From Brachionus manjavacas (Eukaryota > Rotifera > Eurotatoria > Ploima > Brachionidae): a stretch of 64,000 bases of DNA. The notes beneath the pieces are model-generated. The model saw only the letters and a list, made by a program, of their open reading frames with translations. It ran no database searches and had not been told where the DNA came from. Positions 9,057 through 21,512 of the stretch are shown here, piece by piece; the stretch's first letter is position 1, and the number at the start of each line of letters is the position of its first letter. Location: NCBI GenBank assembly GCA_019054805.1, contig JAHQIY010000005.1, positions 4,571,501 to 4,635,500 on the forward strand, written 5' to 3'. The position numbers and the translations under genes were made by a program.

Positions 9057-11608
9057 ATGCTTAAACTAAATATTCAATCAGCTAGGACGCTACTCTCAAG
9101 TGTGGCACATGCGAATGTAGTCAAAACCGGCCTGGTAAATAATAGAAATTTAGTCACAACTTATTATTTGACCAATAAATTAGAAAACCAAAGGTAAAAT
9201 GAAGTTTTTTTTTAATTGAAATTTAAATTGAAGCCTTTTTTCAGCCATAAGTATAGCATCAATTATCAGCAAGTGGCTTATTACCGAAGGAATAATTTTA
9301 CTCGACCGTTCAATTGGGTCAAAAGACGCGGAGGGGGATATGACGAAAATATAAATACTGAAAATAAAGAATTTCTCAATCAAGTTTTGTTAGACAAATA
9401 CTCTGAAAGTCCTTTGAAAGAGGCTCCGTGGAAAAAAGGTGAATACGATGCTAACTCTATCAATAAGCGTTTAGGTTTGCTCGGAATCAAATTGGGCTCA
9501 ATACCACAGTGGACCAAAGAAGGAAAAAAAATTCACACAACTTTAGTTCAAGTCCTCGACAATCATGTTATTGATTACATCCCTCCAGAAATTTTAATAG
9601 AACGAAACAATATTTATAATAGTAATGCGAAAAGGACAAAAAATGGAAACTTAGGAATGGCCATTGTCGGAGCTATTAGTTCAGATCCAAGAAATGTATT
9701 CAAATATTTGTACAAAAATTAATTTTTAATTTATTTTATTTAATAAAGTATACTCCTCAATATTTGGATATTTTTAAAAATGCTGGTGTACCACCGAAAA
9801 GAAAATTGACCAAGTTTATGGTCTCGCAAAATGCCGTTGTTCAAGTAATTTATCTAAATATTCTCAATTTTAAGTTGTATTCAAAAAAATAAATTTAAAA
9901 AATTTAATTGAGCATTTTAATGGCTAGATATTTAATATTTTCGAAAATGATAATCACTTTTTTTTTAGATTTTTTAATCTATTACGTAAATTGAACTATT
10001 TTCTCAACTATAATAAATTCAATTAATAATTAAAAAATGTTATTTCACAAGAAAAATCAATAGAAATTGTGGATTTCATTTGATTTTTTTATTTAAATAA
10101 CAAAAAGAGGCATTCGATAGCTAATTTTTTAATTATTTCGAATTTATTCAATTATTATTCAGACAAAGAGACATTTTCGAAAATGCATCATGGATTTCTT
10201 ATAATTTTTTATGTACTTTTTTTTACTTTTTTTACTTATTTATTTCTCTCTTAATTATTCATGTTCCAAATGGTGGATATGCATTTTATTTTCACTTAAA
10301 AAAATAGAATCATCTGCAAAATTTGAACATCAGCTTTGTGATATCTGATTTAAAAAAAACTTAATTCAAAAGAATATTTAATTAAGTCAATTTGTGTTTT
10401 TCTTCATAACGATTTGCACTTTTTCATTTTTTTGGTGCTGGTTAAATATCTATAGTTTTTCATTAAACCAATTTTTTAGTCCCAGATAATAAAGTTAATC
10501 TAAATCCATCGGAACTGAGATATTTTATATATCAAAAAAGCAAAATGTAACGAAATTCTAGACACAATGCTACTTTAGAGAAATCTTGAAACAACCTAAA
10601 TCATTACTCTAAAAATAGTCTACAAAATTGATTTAGAATTTCAACAAAATGCAAAAATTTCAAATTTTAATAAATAAAGTTATATTGAGGTTTAAATTAA
10701 TAGGTTAATTAAATGTCAAAGAAATATTTAGTATTTTTATATGAATTAAATTAATAAAGTTTTCTTGAATTGAACCGAGTCAATTGAGAAAAAACTTCAC
10801 ATATCGTTTACACTTAAATAAAGAAAATGGAGGAAAAAAATTTAATTGTTAATAGAAATAAAAAAATTCAAAAATCTAAATATATTTTAAATCGTATTAA
10901 TAAATAATTAAATTTCTGAAATTCAATAAATTGGCTATCTTAAATAATTTTTATTTTAGCCTGGAACTCCTCTGTATGCAGCACACTTCAGAGTAGGAGA
11001 TTATGTCGATGTTGGATCACACACGTAAAATTTATTCTAAAAAAAGTTGGATCTGAATTGATTTTTTTTAAGGATTGGTTTCGGATTTCAAGGAGTAATG
11101 AAACGATGGGGATTTAAAGGAGGACCAAGATCTCATGGTTCTACAAAATTTCACCGAAAGAGAGGAACTATCAGCAGTGGAAGAGTAATCAGTTTAAAAA
11201 ATAAATTTTTTGGCGTTTTTTAAATTAAATTAGGATCGTAGGCCGATAAAAGGAATGAAAATGGCAGGCAAAATGGGATCTAAGTGGCGACAATTGATGG
11301 GACTAAAAATTTGGCGCATAAATAATAAATACAACATTTTGTACATTCACGGACCAGTTATTCCTGGACCCACTCATTCCTATGTCCGAATCACAGACTC
11401 TTGTTTACCAAAGAATAGAGAGCGATTTACTGCCGAGAGCCATCCACCTTTCCCAACTTATTATCCAGACTCAAATCAGGCTATTGCAGAGGAATTTTTT
11501 GATGAAGAATTGCACAAATTTACCGATCAGACAATCACTTTTGAAACTTTTGAAGTCAAGAAAATTACGAAACGTGATGGTGCTAAGATTGCTAGAATTA
11601 AAAGCTGA
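9057..11608 (+). CDS. MRPL3: Mitochondrial large ribosomal subunit protein uL3m (MRPL3)
   Basis: Six exons, 9057-9193, 9245-9695, 9749-9844, 10960-11024, 11073-11184 and 11234-11608, join in phase to 411 residues (human MRPL3 is 348). It is a structural protein of the mitoribosome near the peptidyl-transferase centre. The L3 signature is clear: [52 protein letters not shown], then [36 protein letters not shown] and [10 protein letters not shown], the loop that inserts into rRNA. The first 60 or so residues are basic and poorly conserved, fitting a mitochondrial targeting sequence. The donor at 9696 (AAT|GTATTC) is preferred because reading through meets TAA at 9720. Intron 3 is 1.1 kb; the others are about 50 nt. 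Stop is TGA; AATAAA lies at 11662. Confidence 0.93.
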
Positions 11609-11661
11609 AGTTTTTTACCCAAAGTTATTTAATTTCAATCAAAATAATGCAAAAATATTCA

Positions 11662-11667
11662 AATAAA
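11662..11667 (+). terminator. Polyadenylation signal of uL3m
   Basis: AATAAA lies 54 nt after the stop codon. Confidence 0.5.
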
Positions 11668-14079
11668 AAATTAAAAAAAATTAATAACTCTTCAGGATAT
11701 TTTGAATGTCAATCATTTAACCGAATGAATTTTAGTGATTTTTTTTCTTAAATAAGCATAAAAATTTAGGGGTTAGCCTTAAATTTAAAACTGTTTTCAA
11801 AATATCAAGAAACTAATTAAGAATTAAATTTGGTAAACGAATGACGAAATGAAAATAAATTGCTAGTGTTTAAATTTAATAAAAATGAAACTACCTGTCA
11901 ATAATTTTCAATTCCTTTTTTCTAATGTAATTTGCTTGAACGTGTAAACAAAATTAAAAGCAATTAAACACTATTTGCTTTTCGTAAAAAAAAGACTATA
12001 TAAAATCAATCGAAAACGATGTTAATCAATTGATTAAATACATTCTTTTTTTAACTAACTTTATGAAAATTTAATATTTCATAAAGTTTTATTCAAAAGA
12101 GCAAATTATGTGGGTTTTTTGGAGTGGGAAAATCAAGTGAAACTGGATACCGATATTTTATTCTAATATAATCATTTATTTTTGTTGTGAATATTTGTAT
12201 AAAAGAAATGAATAGTCAAAAAGGTTTCAAGCCATCAAAGAGCTATTTGTGGAATTTTATTTTTGAAAAAAAATTGTGCAACTGTTGCCAATATGCTTCC
12301 AAAAAAGAGACAAAAGCTGAGTTTTTGGTACGAGTTACGTTTCAATTATGTACAAATATAATTTGGGTTTTCTTACTTTTTTAGAATAATTTTTATATCA
12401 CTCACATTATTTTTATTTATAGGCTTTTAAATAAATAAATGTTTTAAGATAAGAAAAAGGTTTCGGAATATTTTTCAAATGAGTTGGAAATCTTTGAAAA
12501 CAATTAAGCCAAGTAAAATTTATTTGCTAAATATAGAATTTAACATAGGTGTCTTATTCAAATAAAATCTAACCAAGTAGTTGGACTCATACTCGCTGAA
12601 ATTTGTTCATTAGATCATTTAGTTTGGATTCTATGCAAACATAATAAAAATTGTATTTAAATTTGGTCAAATTTCTCAATTTTAAATATTTATTAAAAAG
12701 TGTTTCTATGAAATTGTTCGGCTTCGAGACCATGTGGCCGATTTAATTTCTCAAATAATTTACTTGGGCCATTAGATAATTAAAATTTAATTAAAATTTT
12801 TGTAATTTTTACTTATTTGCGTGTCGACGATTTCATATAAATTTGATAAAAAAATATTAATTAAAGTCCAACCCGTACCGAGCAAAATTTCTGCTTATTA
12901 AAACATAATTTAATTTCCTTACGTTCATGTCCTCATTGATTTAGCAAAAATCTCCTAGATTAAATACAAAACAAAGGAATTCACTCATTTTGTTCTTAAT
13001 TTATAAAATTCATATTCATTAAACCTTCGAATTTTTTATAAAAATAAAGTCAGTTAAGTTCCATTTTTTGTTTTGATTGTAAAAAATGATTCAATTAATA
13101 ATTAAATATTTTCGGAATTTAAGAAGTACTAATGTAGCATTGTTTTAAGTAAAAGAAAGCTAATTCTTTGCTATCGATTTCTCCTTGACGATGATATTTA
13201 TCAGAGATTAGTTTTAAAAATATTATTTTTCATTTTTCAAAATATTTTCTTATTAAATTATGTAATATTATTGTGAAAGATGATGCTCAAACTGGCAAAT
13301 AGTTATCAAAAGTTTATTTTCGTGGTAACAAAAATCAAAACAAAAATTACATAGTAACTTTGTTATTATCATTTTGATTCAAAATTTTCAACAACAAAAA
13401 AATTATAAATGAACAGTAGACTTTTATTTCTAATTAAAAAATTAATTTCAACTAGCGCACTAAAGTGACATGCAAAAATAATACTAGCAAAAACAATTAA
13501 TTTAATTTTCTAATCTCTTTTATTTGCTATTAAAATAGTTACTAGCTATGTTTACCGATGTTTGTTGACTTAAAAAATATTCAGTTTCGAAGCATTTTAG
13601 AAGTATATTTTTTTTAATTTTGATAAAACACTTATCAATTTTTAATAGAAAAACGTAGATAAAAAAATAGTTTAAATGGAACAAAAATTTTGAATAGAAA
13701 ACCAAAGTAAGTAGATTTGAAGGCAGCAGAATTCCAGATCCAAATCAATACACGGCAATTATATATAATTATGTAACAAAGTAGTTGAAACTAAAGAAAT
13801 TAATAAGTCTCCTAAAGAAGGTGAAAAAATTATGGTTTCTTAAACTCGTAAAGGTAATAAAATAAAAAATTTTGCAAAAAATTTCAATGTATATAAGCAT
13901 TTTTATAGCGAGTCTCAAAGGTGCTCTTAGAATTTAAAAACAACTATCAACACATTTAGACTTCATTTAATTAGCACAAAATTTGAACAGGCTTTATTTA
14001 ATTTTAATCAGAATCGGATTGTTTTAAATAATTTATTTTCAATATTTAGATTAATTTAAAAACCAAAATGTAATTGAGA
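11668..14079. other. AT-rich intergenic DNA
   Basis: No recognisable gene. Short open frames at 12187-12384 (+) and 13520-13705 (-) have no family resemblance. A slightly richer patch at 13715-13760 (+) reads RIPDPNQYTAIIYNYV, but has no supporting splice context. No tRNA or clear transposon end is seen. Confidence 0.55.
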
Positions 14080-15138
14080 ATGACTAAGAATTTAATCAGA
14101 AATGAGAGCGTTCATCTTGGCAATGAATTGAGATTTGGCCAGTACAAAACTTTTGAGAGACCAAGTCACAAAACATTTGATAATGAGATAAAAGAAATCT
14201 ACAAACTTAACCTTTCAAATATTATTTCCAATCATTGTAAAGTCAATCTCAAAAATAAATTAAAAAAGTCGTTTAGTGTCCAAAACGAGGATGGCGACGA
14301 CTCGAGCAACTACCTGGAATCTAACTACAACGATAACAAAATATCCTCGCTAAATGACTTTGGATCATCGCAACCTTTTGATAAAAATAAAAGCTACCAA
14401 AAACTAAAATCGAATTTATATACGTCATACTTAAATTATGGCACTGTTGACCCGTTCAAGTCGAACTATGATTTTTTGCAGAAAAAAAATCCCGAATTTT
14501 ACAAAAAACTTGGCAAAAAATTACCAAATTCCAATTCGACTTACAGTCTCTTGAGTGCGTCGGTCGAGATCAAAAAATTTATGCACCGAGCCGATGCCAA
14601 AAAAAAAGAAATTTCAATAGAAGAGCTCGGCTCGCAAAAAATTCTCACTAACCACGACTCACAAAATGCCAAAAATTCAGACCAACATAACTGTTTGTCT
14701 CAGTCCAGCTCTCTCCAAAGCTTTAGCAAGACCTTAGCACCAAAAAATACTACCAAAGAAACCAAAAAAGCGACAATTGTGCCCAATCAGTTCTTAATTT
14801 ACCGAAATGAAACATTTGTCACCAAAGAAAACTCAATTAAAACTACGGCATCTTCAAACAATCTATCTAATGATGTTTATGTACGCAAAAAAGAAAGACC
14901 AAGGGATCTACAAGGCCCTGGTCTAGCACAATATAGCAAAACTACTAAAGAAGACGCACTTGTTAGTCACACAAAAAATGACATTTTGACCCAGCATAGA
15001 TCGGCCAATGGACCGGATAAATTTTTGGACGCGTCCAAATTGGCTTATATTTTGAACTGGGTCAGCACTGTTAATAGGGTACAATCAATCGAGGGAAAAC
15101 ATACCGACACAATCAATAAAATAATTTTCTATGATTAG
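14080..15138 (+). CDS. Unrecognised single-exon protein, largely disordered
   Basis: An open frame of 352 residues starts at the ATG at 14080; a closer upstream ATG (14068) is followed at once by TAA. The protein is rich in Ser, Lys and Asn and mostly low in hydrophobic blocks, with short ordered-looking islands: YGTVDPFKSNYDFLQKKNPE near the middle and LDASKLAYILNWVSTVNRVQ at the C-terminus, the latter an amphipathic helix. The moderate GC of the frame compared with its surroundings, the sustained length and the AATAAA at 15227 support a real gene. No signal peptide, membrane segment or catalytic motif is seen, and I recognise no family. It could be the last exon of a longer gene, since no promoter is evident. 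Confidence 0.7.
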   Translation: MTKNLIRNESVHLGNELRFGQYKTFERPSHKTFDNEIKEIYKLNLSNIISNHCKVNLKNKLKKSFSVQNEDGDDSSNYLESNYNDNKISSLNDFGSSQPFDKNKSYQKLKSNLYTSYLNYGTVDPFKSNYDFLQKKNPEFYKKLGKKLPNSNSTYSLLSASVEIKKFMHRADAKKKEISIEELGSQKILTNHDSQNAKNSDQHNCLSQSSSLQSFSKTLAPKNTTKETKKATIVPNQFLIYRNETFVTKENSIKTTASSNNLSNDVYVRKKERPRDLQGPGLAQYSKTTKEDALVSHTKNDILTQHRSANGPDKFLDASKLAYILNWVSTVNRVQSIEGKHTDTINKIIFYD

Positions 15139-16756
15139 TTTTTGTCAAACTGAATAATGTAAATTTGTTTTTCTTTTCTTTTTTTAAATATTTGAATTTT
15201 TAAAGTATTTAAATAGGCTGAAAAACAATAAATTAACTTTATTTTTTTACCTTTTTGAAATTAATGAAACCCGTTGATCGTAAAAAAGGGCTTCTTTTAA
15301 TGGAAATTATATAAATTTGTAAATATATCGAGGCATTTTTTGTTAAAACTATCAAGATTTAAATAGCTAAATGAGAAGATCAAATTTTATTTTAACTTAA
15401 AGGTCATCAGACTAAATTGGTAGGCTCAATTACTCCTTGATTTAAAAAGAAATATTTTCGGTTGTGGTTATAAAGTATATTTTCTTTTAAAATTTCTTCA
15501 AAATAAAATATTTAGATATGTCATGAATAAATTTCAATTAAAAAAATCAAATTTTTTAAATATATTATTAAAGCTTTTATTTTATCAGGTTCTAAATAAA
15601 TTAAGATAAAATTCAATTAAGGTTTAAAAAAAGATTTGAAATTATTTTATATTTGATAATGTCAATTTTTTTTTATTCAAGAAAATATTTGACATGTTTA
15701 ATCAGAAATTTAGAAGCATCAAAACTTAAGTCGTGAATTAGCTCAAGAAAATTGAACGCCTTATGAAAAATATAATAAGCTTGCTTATTCCAATTCTAAT
15801 GTACAAACAAAAGTTAAAAAAAGACAATCTATATAAATTTTAATTAATACACTTGATTACGCATTAAAAAAAACTATTACGCATTTCGGTGTTTATTTAA
15901 ACTAAACAAATTTGAAAAATTTTAAAATTAGACTAAATTTTATTTGAAATATATACTTATATAATGTAGAGTAACTGAGCAGAGAATAATAATTATAAAT
16001 GAAAAAGATTATTTGTTATTTTTCGCCTTTGGGCTTTTAAATCTATTTTTCCAAATCTAAAAATAATTTCAACTAAAAAATCTCCTGTAAGATGTTATAA
16101 AATTTAAATGGAACTATTAACTTCACCAAAGTGTTGCTAATTTCAACAACAAAAAAATTTTAATTTTGATATTCTAAATTTGAAAATCTTTTTGGTATAA
16201 AATTTCTATTTTAATCACGGATGCAGCACACTCTCTATTAAAAATTCTTATTTCCACTTAAAGTTTAAAATTAAACTATTCTTATTCTTGTTCGAGAATC
16301 AAAGAGAAAAAAATTAAAAATCTGAAAAATCAATTTCAAATTATAAAAGATTAAATTTTTCTGACTTATTAAACGGTATCATTGCCAATGTCAGGAATTA
16401 TGATTCAGACACACTATGACAGCTGATGCAATTAATAACAACTCAATCAAGCGATAAATGTATGATAGCCTATTTAAAAAAGTTAAATTACTCATTTGAC
16501 TTTCAAAATGGTAATATGCCAATGTGCTTTAATGCCAATATGGTACAGAAATATTTTTAAATGCGTTCAAATGAAAATTTGTGGGGATAGCTGAAAGGTT
16601 AAGTTTTTGATGGTTTTTTAGATGATTGATCATCTCCTAAATAAAAAAAAAAAAGAATAACTCCAATCTTAAATAACATCAAAGTTTATTAAGCTTTAAA
16701 AAAATTTTTATTTCTAAATTAATTTCAAAATTTTGTTCACTTTTTTTAAGGAAGAA
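15139..16756. other. AT-rich intergenic DNA
   Basis: Homopolymer-rich, no coding motif or repeat end recognised; the polyadenylation signal of the preceding gene is at 15227-15232. Confidence 0.55.
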
Positions 16757-17007
16757 TATTAAACCATCACATCAATGATTAAATCGTCATATAAAAACAA
16801 AATTGATTGTCATATAAAAATTAAACATTGTCCGCGGGAGAGTCCTGGTTTAAGTATTCTGGTGTGTTGTAGATTAGAGAACTATTAGTTAAAATTAAAA
16901 TTAAAAATTAAACTTTTTATGAATTAAAATCTATAATTTAATTATCCATATGACGATCCATATTTTTTTTCAAATGAAAATTTAATTATTGATATGACGG
17001 ATTAATA
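16757..17007. mobile_element. MITE-like element 'M', copy 1 (251 bp, TIR-bounded)
   Basis: The left end TATTAAACCATCACATCAAT matches the reverse complement of the right end, TATTAATCCGTCATATCAAT (16 of 20 identical), and the similarity continues into ATTAAAT. The interior holds AAACAAAATTGATTGTCAT and a GTCCGCGGGAGAGTCCTGG patch. Further copies lie at 27514-27720 (same orientation) and 30278-30465 (opposite). There is no coding capacity, so it is non-autonomous. The superfamily cannot be assigned without clean target-site duplications. Confidence 0.75.
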
Positions 17008-17259
17008 TGCATCCTTTTTTTAATTATCAAAACTACTTAACACGGGACTGAAAGGCAGGTTATTTACCATTCCAAACTGCCCGGGGTCCTCCCCAAACTA
17101 TTATTGTTTAAAAAATTAAAAACAATAGATGATGATCTAATTCTAATTAAAAAAAATTACTGTTGAGTTAATTGGTTTTCCCCGATTAAAAAGCTGTTTG
17201 ACATAAACAACAATCAGCTTACCTCAGACAAAAATCTTTTTACACTGAAGTTGGTTTAA

Positions 17260-17660
17260 AATTCTAAATTTTAAGGCTCTTCATAAACTAAAACTTCTAA
17301 CAGTCTCGAATCGATTTGTTGAGTTGAGCGGGAGATATTTCGTGGAAGGACCGATACATTATGATCCATTGGTAACCAGAATGGTAGAAGAGTACATAGA
17401 GGGTTTCAAATCAAGATTCAACGAATAAGCTCCTCTCTTATGTAAATGGTATCTTACTATTTCTTCTTTTTTTCCTGAAACGCTCAATACTTAAACATGT
17501 ATTACCAGTCATTCATCATTTCTCTTAAACTAGTTTAATTATTCTCTCTTATCTATTATCTTAGTTTACTTTTTATTTTGTTTTTACTTTTTTTATTTTT
17601 ATCTTTTTTTAATCTAAGGAAGCTTCAGCTCTGTACAGATAAACAAATATAACACAATAC
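17260..17660 (+). mobile_element. 5'-truncated LINE, RT C-terminus and 3' end
   Basis: From about 17276 a plus-strand frame reads KLLTVSNRFVELSGRYF, then a stretch ending EEYIEGFKSRFNE and TAA near 17427. This is the same C-terminal ORF2 segment as the copy at 56725-57378 (LLTVSNRLFELSERYVR). It is followed by a pyrimidine-rich 3'UTR (TTTCTTCTTTTTTTCCTGAA) shared with the copies at 55795 and 56725, and by the family T terminus at 17612-17650. Confidence 0.75.
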
Positions 17661-17772
17661 AATTTTTTTGTGATTAATGTAATAAAGCATATATTAAATA
17701 TTAACATTTAAAATTAAAATTATCACATAATGCTTCTCTGTTGTCTTAACCTTTTTTTTAATTTTTTTTTTT

Positions 17773-17832
17773 AATAATGATGATAATGATGATAATAATG
17801 ATGATAATAATAATAATTTTTTTTTTGAATTA
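17773..17832. repeat. Degenerate ATG/ATA-type trinucleotide repeat
   Basis: Imperfect runs of TAATGATGATAA units, followed by a T-run. A second short simple repeat, (GTA)n, sits at 17974-17990. Confidence 0.7.
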
Positions 17833-17964
17833 AAAAAAATAATTAATCTAAAATTTTGAATTCCAATTTTATTTAAATGAGTACCAGTCATCGACCATAT
17901 TTATACAGCCCTTTTTTGGCGTTTATTAAAAAATTCATCTTTTTGTTATGATTTAATCAAAATA

Positions 17965-18240
17965 TTTTCACTGGTAGTAGTAGTAGTAGTAAGGGGTAGG
18001 CTACAAGTCGCGATTTGCATGCAGGATGATGCAAAACGCGATGGGTGACGACACCTTGTGTGGTAGCCACTTGCCGTAATTAAGTTGCTGTTTTAGGTTT
18101 TGTTTATGATGTGGATTTGATACCAAGCCATCAAAACCATAGACCTTCAGGTTGACTTATAATCTATCGTTTGGCATCGTTACAAAAGGCTTGACAAAAT
18201 CTAACAGCTTTACATCAACTATAGTACGGTTAAATAGGCT
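17965..18240 (-). mobile_element. Possible 3' end of another retroelement (minus strand)
   Basis: A patch clearly richer in GC than its surroundings ends, on the minus strand, in a (TAC)n microsatellite (complement of 17974-17990), the arrangement expected of a LINE 3' terminus with a short simple-repeat tail. No RT motif is present in the 276 bp, so this is a weak call based on composition and tail only. Confidence 0.3.
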
Positions 18241-18689
18241 ATATAAAGTTTAAATAAAAAATTAAAATATCTCCTCTTTTGGAAAATTAAAATTAAATAT
18301 AAAAAACCTTTTGACTTGAATGATTTTTGCGATTGTAAAACTTGTAAAGAAAATTTTTGAATTAAATAAATTTTAATTTTAATTAATATTAAGGTCAAAT
18401 ATTAAAGTCGAATAAATAAAATTAATATTTAATAAATTATTATTAATATTACAATAAACCCATGCAGTCATAATCGCGTTCACATGAATTCTTTGCCGTT
18501 CCATGTAATTTTGTGGCGGCCACATTTAAAGAAATGGCTTCTTTTCAGACAAAAAAAATACAAAATTCTTAAAACTAAGAATTTTAGATTATTTTTTTTT
18601 AAGCCTTAAAAGGTGAAACAAACAATGTTTCATTTAACCATCCAGCTTCCCAATAAACCTATTATTTCTAATTAAATCGTATGTTAATT

Positions 18690-20924
18690 TGGTTTAATTT
18701 TTTGTGTTTGTATTAAAAAATGTATCCAAATTCCTCCTCGACTGGCTCTCCGATTTCTTTTCCGACCGAAAACAACGAGTAGTTATCGGCTCCAGCTCTT
18801 CAGACTGGTGCCAGGTCACGAGCGGTGTACCTCAGGGATCCGCTCTTGGTCCTCTACTATTCACCCTGTTCATCAACGACATGCCAAACGGAGTATACCA
18901 CCACTGCAAGCTCTTTGCCGATGACACTAAGATCATTGCCACCATCAAGAACGGCCTCGATATTGCCCAACTACAGTCCGATATAGACCTGCTCGCGACG
19001 TGGGCTAACACCTGGCACATGAGTTTCAACGTCGAGAAATGCAAATTCATGGTTTTCAAAAATAAAACTAATCACTTTTGCACTTCTTTCAAGCTCACCA
19101 TGACATCAGCTGAAACCGGTTCCAGACTGACACTTGAAGAGATCAAAACGGAAAAGGACCTCGGCGTATATTTCTCTAGTGACCTGAAATGGAGAACCCA
19201 CTGCCAACACTCGGCGGCCAAAGCCAACTCCATTCTTGGACAACTCCGCCAGGCCTTCCATGCCTGGAATCCTCAATCCTTCAAGTCCCTGTACACTGCT
19301 TTTGTCCGACCCCACCTCGAATATGCCACCTCAGTATGAAATCCCCATAGACGAGCAGATGTAAGGATCATCGAAAACATCCAAAGGAGAGCAACCAAAC
19401 TAGTAGGCCGCATCAGAGACCGAAGCTACCAAGACAGGCTCGCCATCCTGAACCTAACCACCCTCGAATCACGCAGATCAAGGGGTGATCTCATCTCCCA
19501 CTACAAGATCGCAAATGGACTACTTGACGTCAAATGGCTAGCCTCAACCAATTTTATGTCGTCCATCGCCTGCCACGGCCCAGCCAACGCAATCAGGGGT
19601 CACAAAAAACGCCTTTTTGTCCAACTATCCAACTGCCCGGCGCGAACAAACTTCCTAAATAACAGAGTTGCATCTATCTGGAACAACCTCGCGTCCTCGA
19701 CAGTCAACGCTCCAACCCTTAACAGCTTCAAGACCCGCCTCGACATACATCTTGCCAATATGGAAAACTTTGTTTTTTTTATAAAATTTGACTTTTGATT
19801 TATGGTATGATGATCCTTAAAGATAAAATTTGTAGTTTAAGAAATTATCTACGTTCTGTTTTCCATTTTTCATAAATTAAGTATTTGATAAAATGCATCA
19901 AAAGAAATAAAATTATCACCAAAGTCAAAATTATATTAGAGGAAAACTTAGTTTTTCGGGTCTAGTCGCTTAGGTAAACTATGTTTCACCTGTTACTGGA
20001 GAAATTTTTGTTCTCATGTTTTATCAACTATTAATTGGCCATAACATTTTCTAAAAATTGTTCACCTATTTTGAATTTTTTTCATCTATTTAGAAGAAAA
20101 GCTAATGTTAAATGATAAAAAATAAGTTAGAAAAATATAATTACATAGAAAATTTAAAATTGGGCGGATTTGGTAAATTTTGCGCAATAAATGAATCTAT
20201 ATCCCAAAGTCAAACACAAAGGGTGAAAAATTTAATTTAATTTTCTTTAATTTTTATTATTTTATGCTGAAAGGCAAAGATTTAAGTAAAGAGCGCATTT
20301 GGGCATTTGGGACTGTTGAAAGGTTAATTCCAAGTCAACCAGATCAGAGCAAATGCAAAGAAATTTCTAAAGCTCTTTCAAATTAAAAATAAAATAATTA
20401 TTAACTAATTTTTATATCAGTTTCGAGAATTAAGAATTCGTTTAAATAGCTTTATTCAATTTGTTCACTTAATTCTATTTTGGTTCACCCTAATTATATT
20501 TTGAAAAAAAAAAGGTTGAACCAATAGTTCACAATTAAAAGAGATAATTCAGTTCTGTAAAATGCTTAATTATAAGCAAATTTGTTTAATGCAGTAAAAT
20601 AATTCTGCAAAATACTATGCAATTTTCTGCATTTTGCACCCCATTAAAAAGTATTCCAATCAAGTGTGCAATTACATTAAATTAAATTTTTAGTTTTTTC
20701 AATTAGTTTTATTCTTAAGGAGCATTTGCTCGGTAAAAAACAAATAAATAAATTGTTTAAAAGTTAAAAAATAATTTTCAATTTTTTTTTCAAATTTCCA
20801 AAAAAAAATTAAACTCACCAAAGAGTTTAATTTCAAATATGAAAATGCTTGCAATACTAACTTAAAATTTTTTTTTTTTTTGAAACTGAAAAAAATATTT
20901 GAAACATCGCACTTTTTCAATGTT
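18690..20924 (+). mobile_element. TIR-associated composite unit, copy A, containing LINE RT
   Basis: The left end (TGGTTTAATTTTTTGTGTTT at 18690) is the outer part of the terminal inverted repeat of copy B (36893-38223). RT-coding DNA starts within 40 bp of it. From about 19760 to 20924 the sequence is colinear with the reverse complement of copy B: the end of the RT frame, a ~900-bp 3' region, the family T terminus at 20711-20755, then the inner TIR (GAAACATCGCACTTTTTCAA). The right TIR stops at 20924, where copy B continues for about 35 bp, so copy A is truncated on the right. Confidence 0.7.
18728..19798 (+). pseudogene. Non-LTR reverse transcriptase, C-terminal half, one nonsense mutation
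   Basis: The frame starts inside the palm, WLSDFFSDRKQRVVIG, then SGVPQGSALGPLLFTLFIND (RT block 4), LFADDTKI (the FADD catalytic pair, 18914-18925), NVEKCKFMVF, and the thumb motif KDLGVYFSSDLKWRTHC. It continues after a TGA at 19337-19339 with NPHRRADVRIIENIQRRATK, LESRRSRGDLISHYKIANGL and FLNNRVASIWNNL, to the stop at 19798. The TGA replaces the Trp of the conserved 'YatsvWnPh' segment. The endonuclease, fingers and the first catalytic Asp are absent. About half of its bases are G or C, against a very AT-rich surround, suggesting a fairly recent arrival. It is CR1/L2-like. Confidence 0.9.
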
Positions 20925-20962
20925 TCCATCTATTGAGACTTGATTTACTATACTCAATGGTA

Positions 20963-20998
20963 GAATTTGCTGGTTTTACAATTAAAACCAGCAAATTC
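20963..20998. repeat. Perfect 15-bp hairpin, 6-nt loop
   Basis: GAATTTGCTGGTTTT at 20963-20977 pairs exactly with AAAACCAGCAAATTC at 20984-20998. It lies 40 bp right of the truncated end of copy A. Confidence 0.8.
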
Positions 20999-21463
20999 AA
21001 GATTTTTTTAGTATCGCTGCTAGAATTTTAATATTTAAAAATTGCAAAAAAAAATTTTCTTTAGAATAGATCAGGAGCAAAAAAAAACAATTCCAAAATA
21101 TTAACATAAGATTTGGTCATTAATGTTTCCTTTGTAAATTAGAATTAATTTGAATTTTTGAATTTAGTGAAACATTTGTTTCATGTTGTATTATCATCAA
21201 AGTTAATAAAGCTCAATTTTGACAAATTTAATTAATGTAAAAATATTTTATTTTTTTGTTGATAATATCGTCAATATGTGTATATTTTGTTTGTTTCACA
21301 GGCAATAAATAATAATGTAAAGTTGAATAATACCCCCTATATAATTTATTTAAGGATTTTTATGTTTTAGTTCAATTCTTAATTATGTAAGACATGTCAT
21401 TTAAATTTTTATTCTATTTTGAATTTTCTTTTTATTTTCTTTTTACTTTTTTATTTTGTTTTT

Positions 21464-21512
21464 AATCTGAGGAGCTTTAGCCAGGCATAGATGTACAAAT
21501 AAAAAAAAAATA
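21464..21512 (+). mobile_element. LINE 3' terminus (family T), solo tail
   Basis: AATCTGAGGAGCTTTAGCCA followed by an A-rich tail, the same terminus as at 17612 and 56009. No RT-coding sequence precedes it within reach, so it is a heavily 5'-truncated insertion. Confidence 0.6.
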
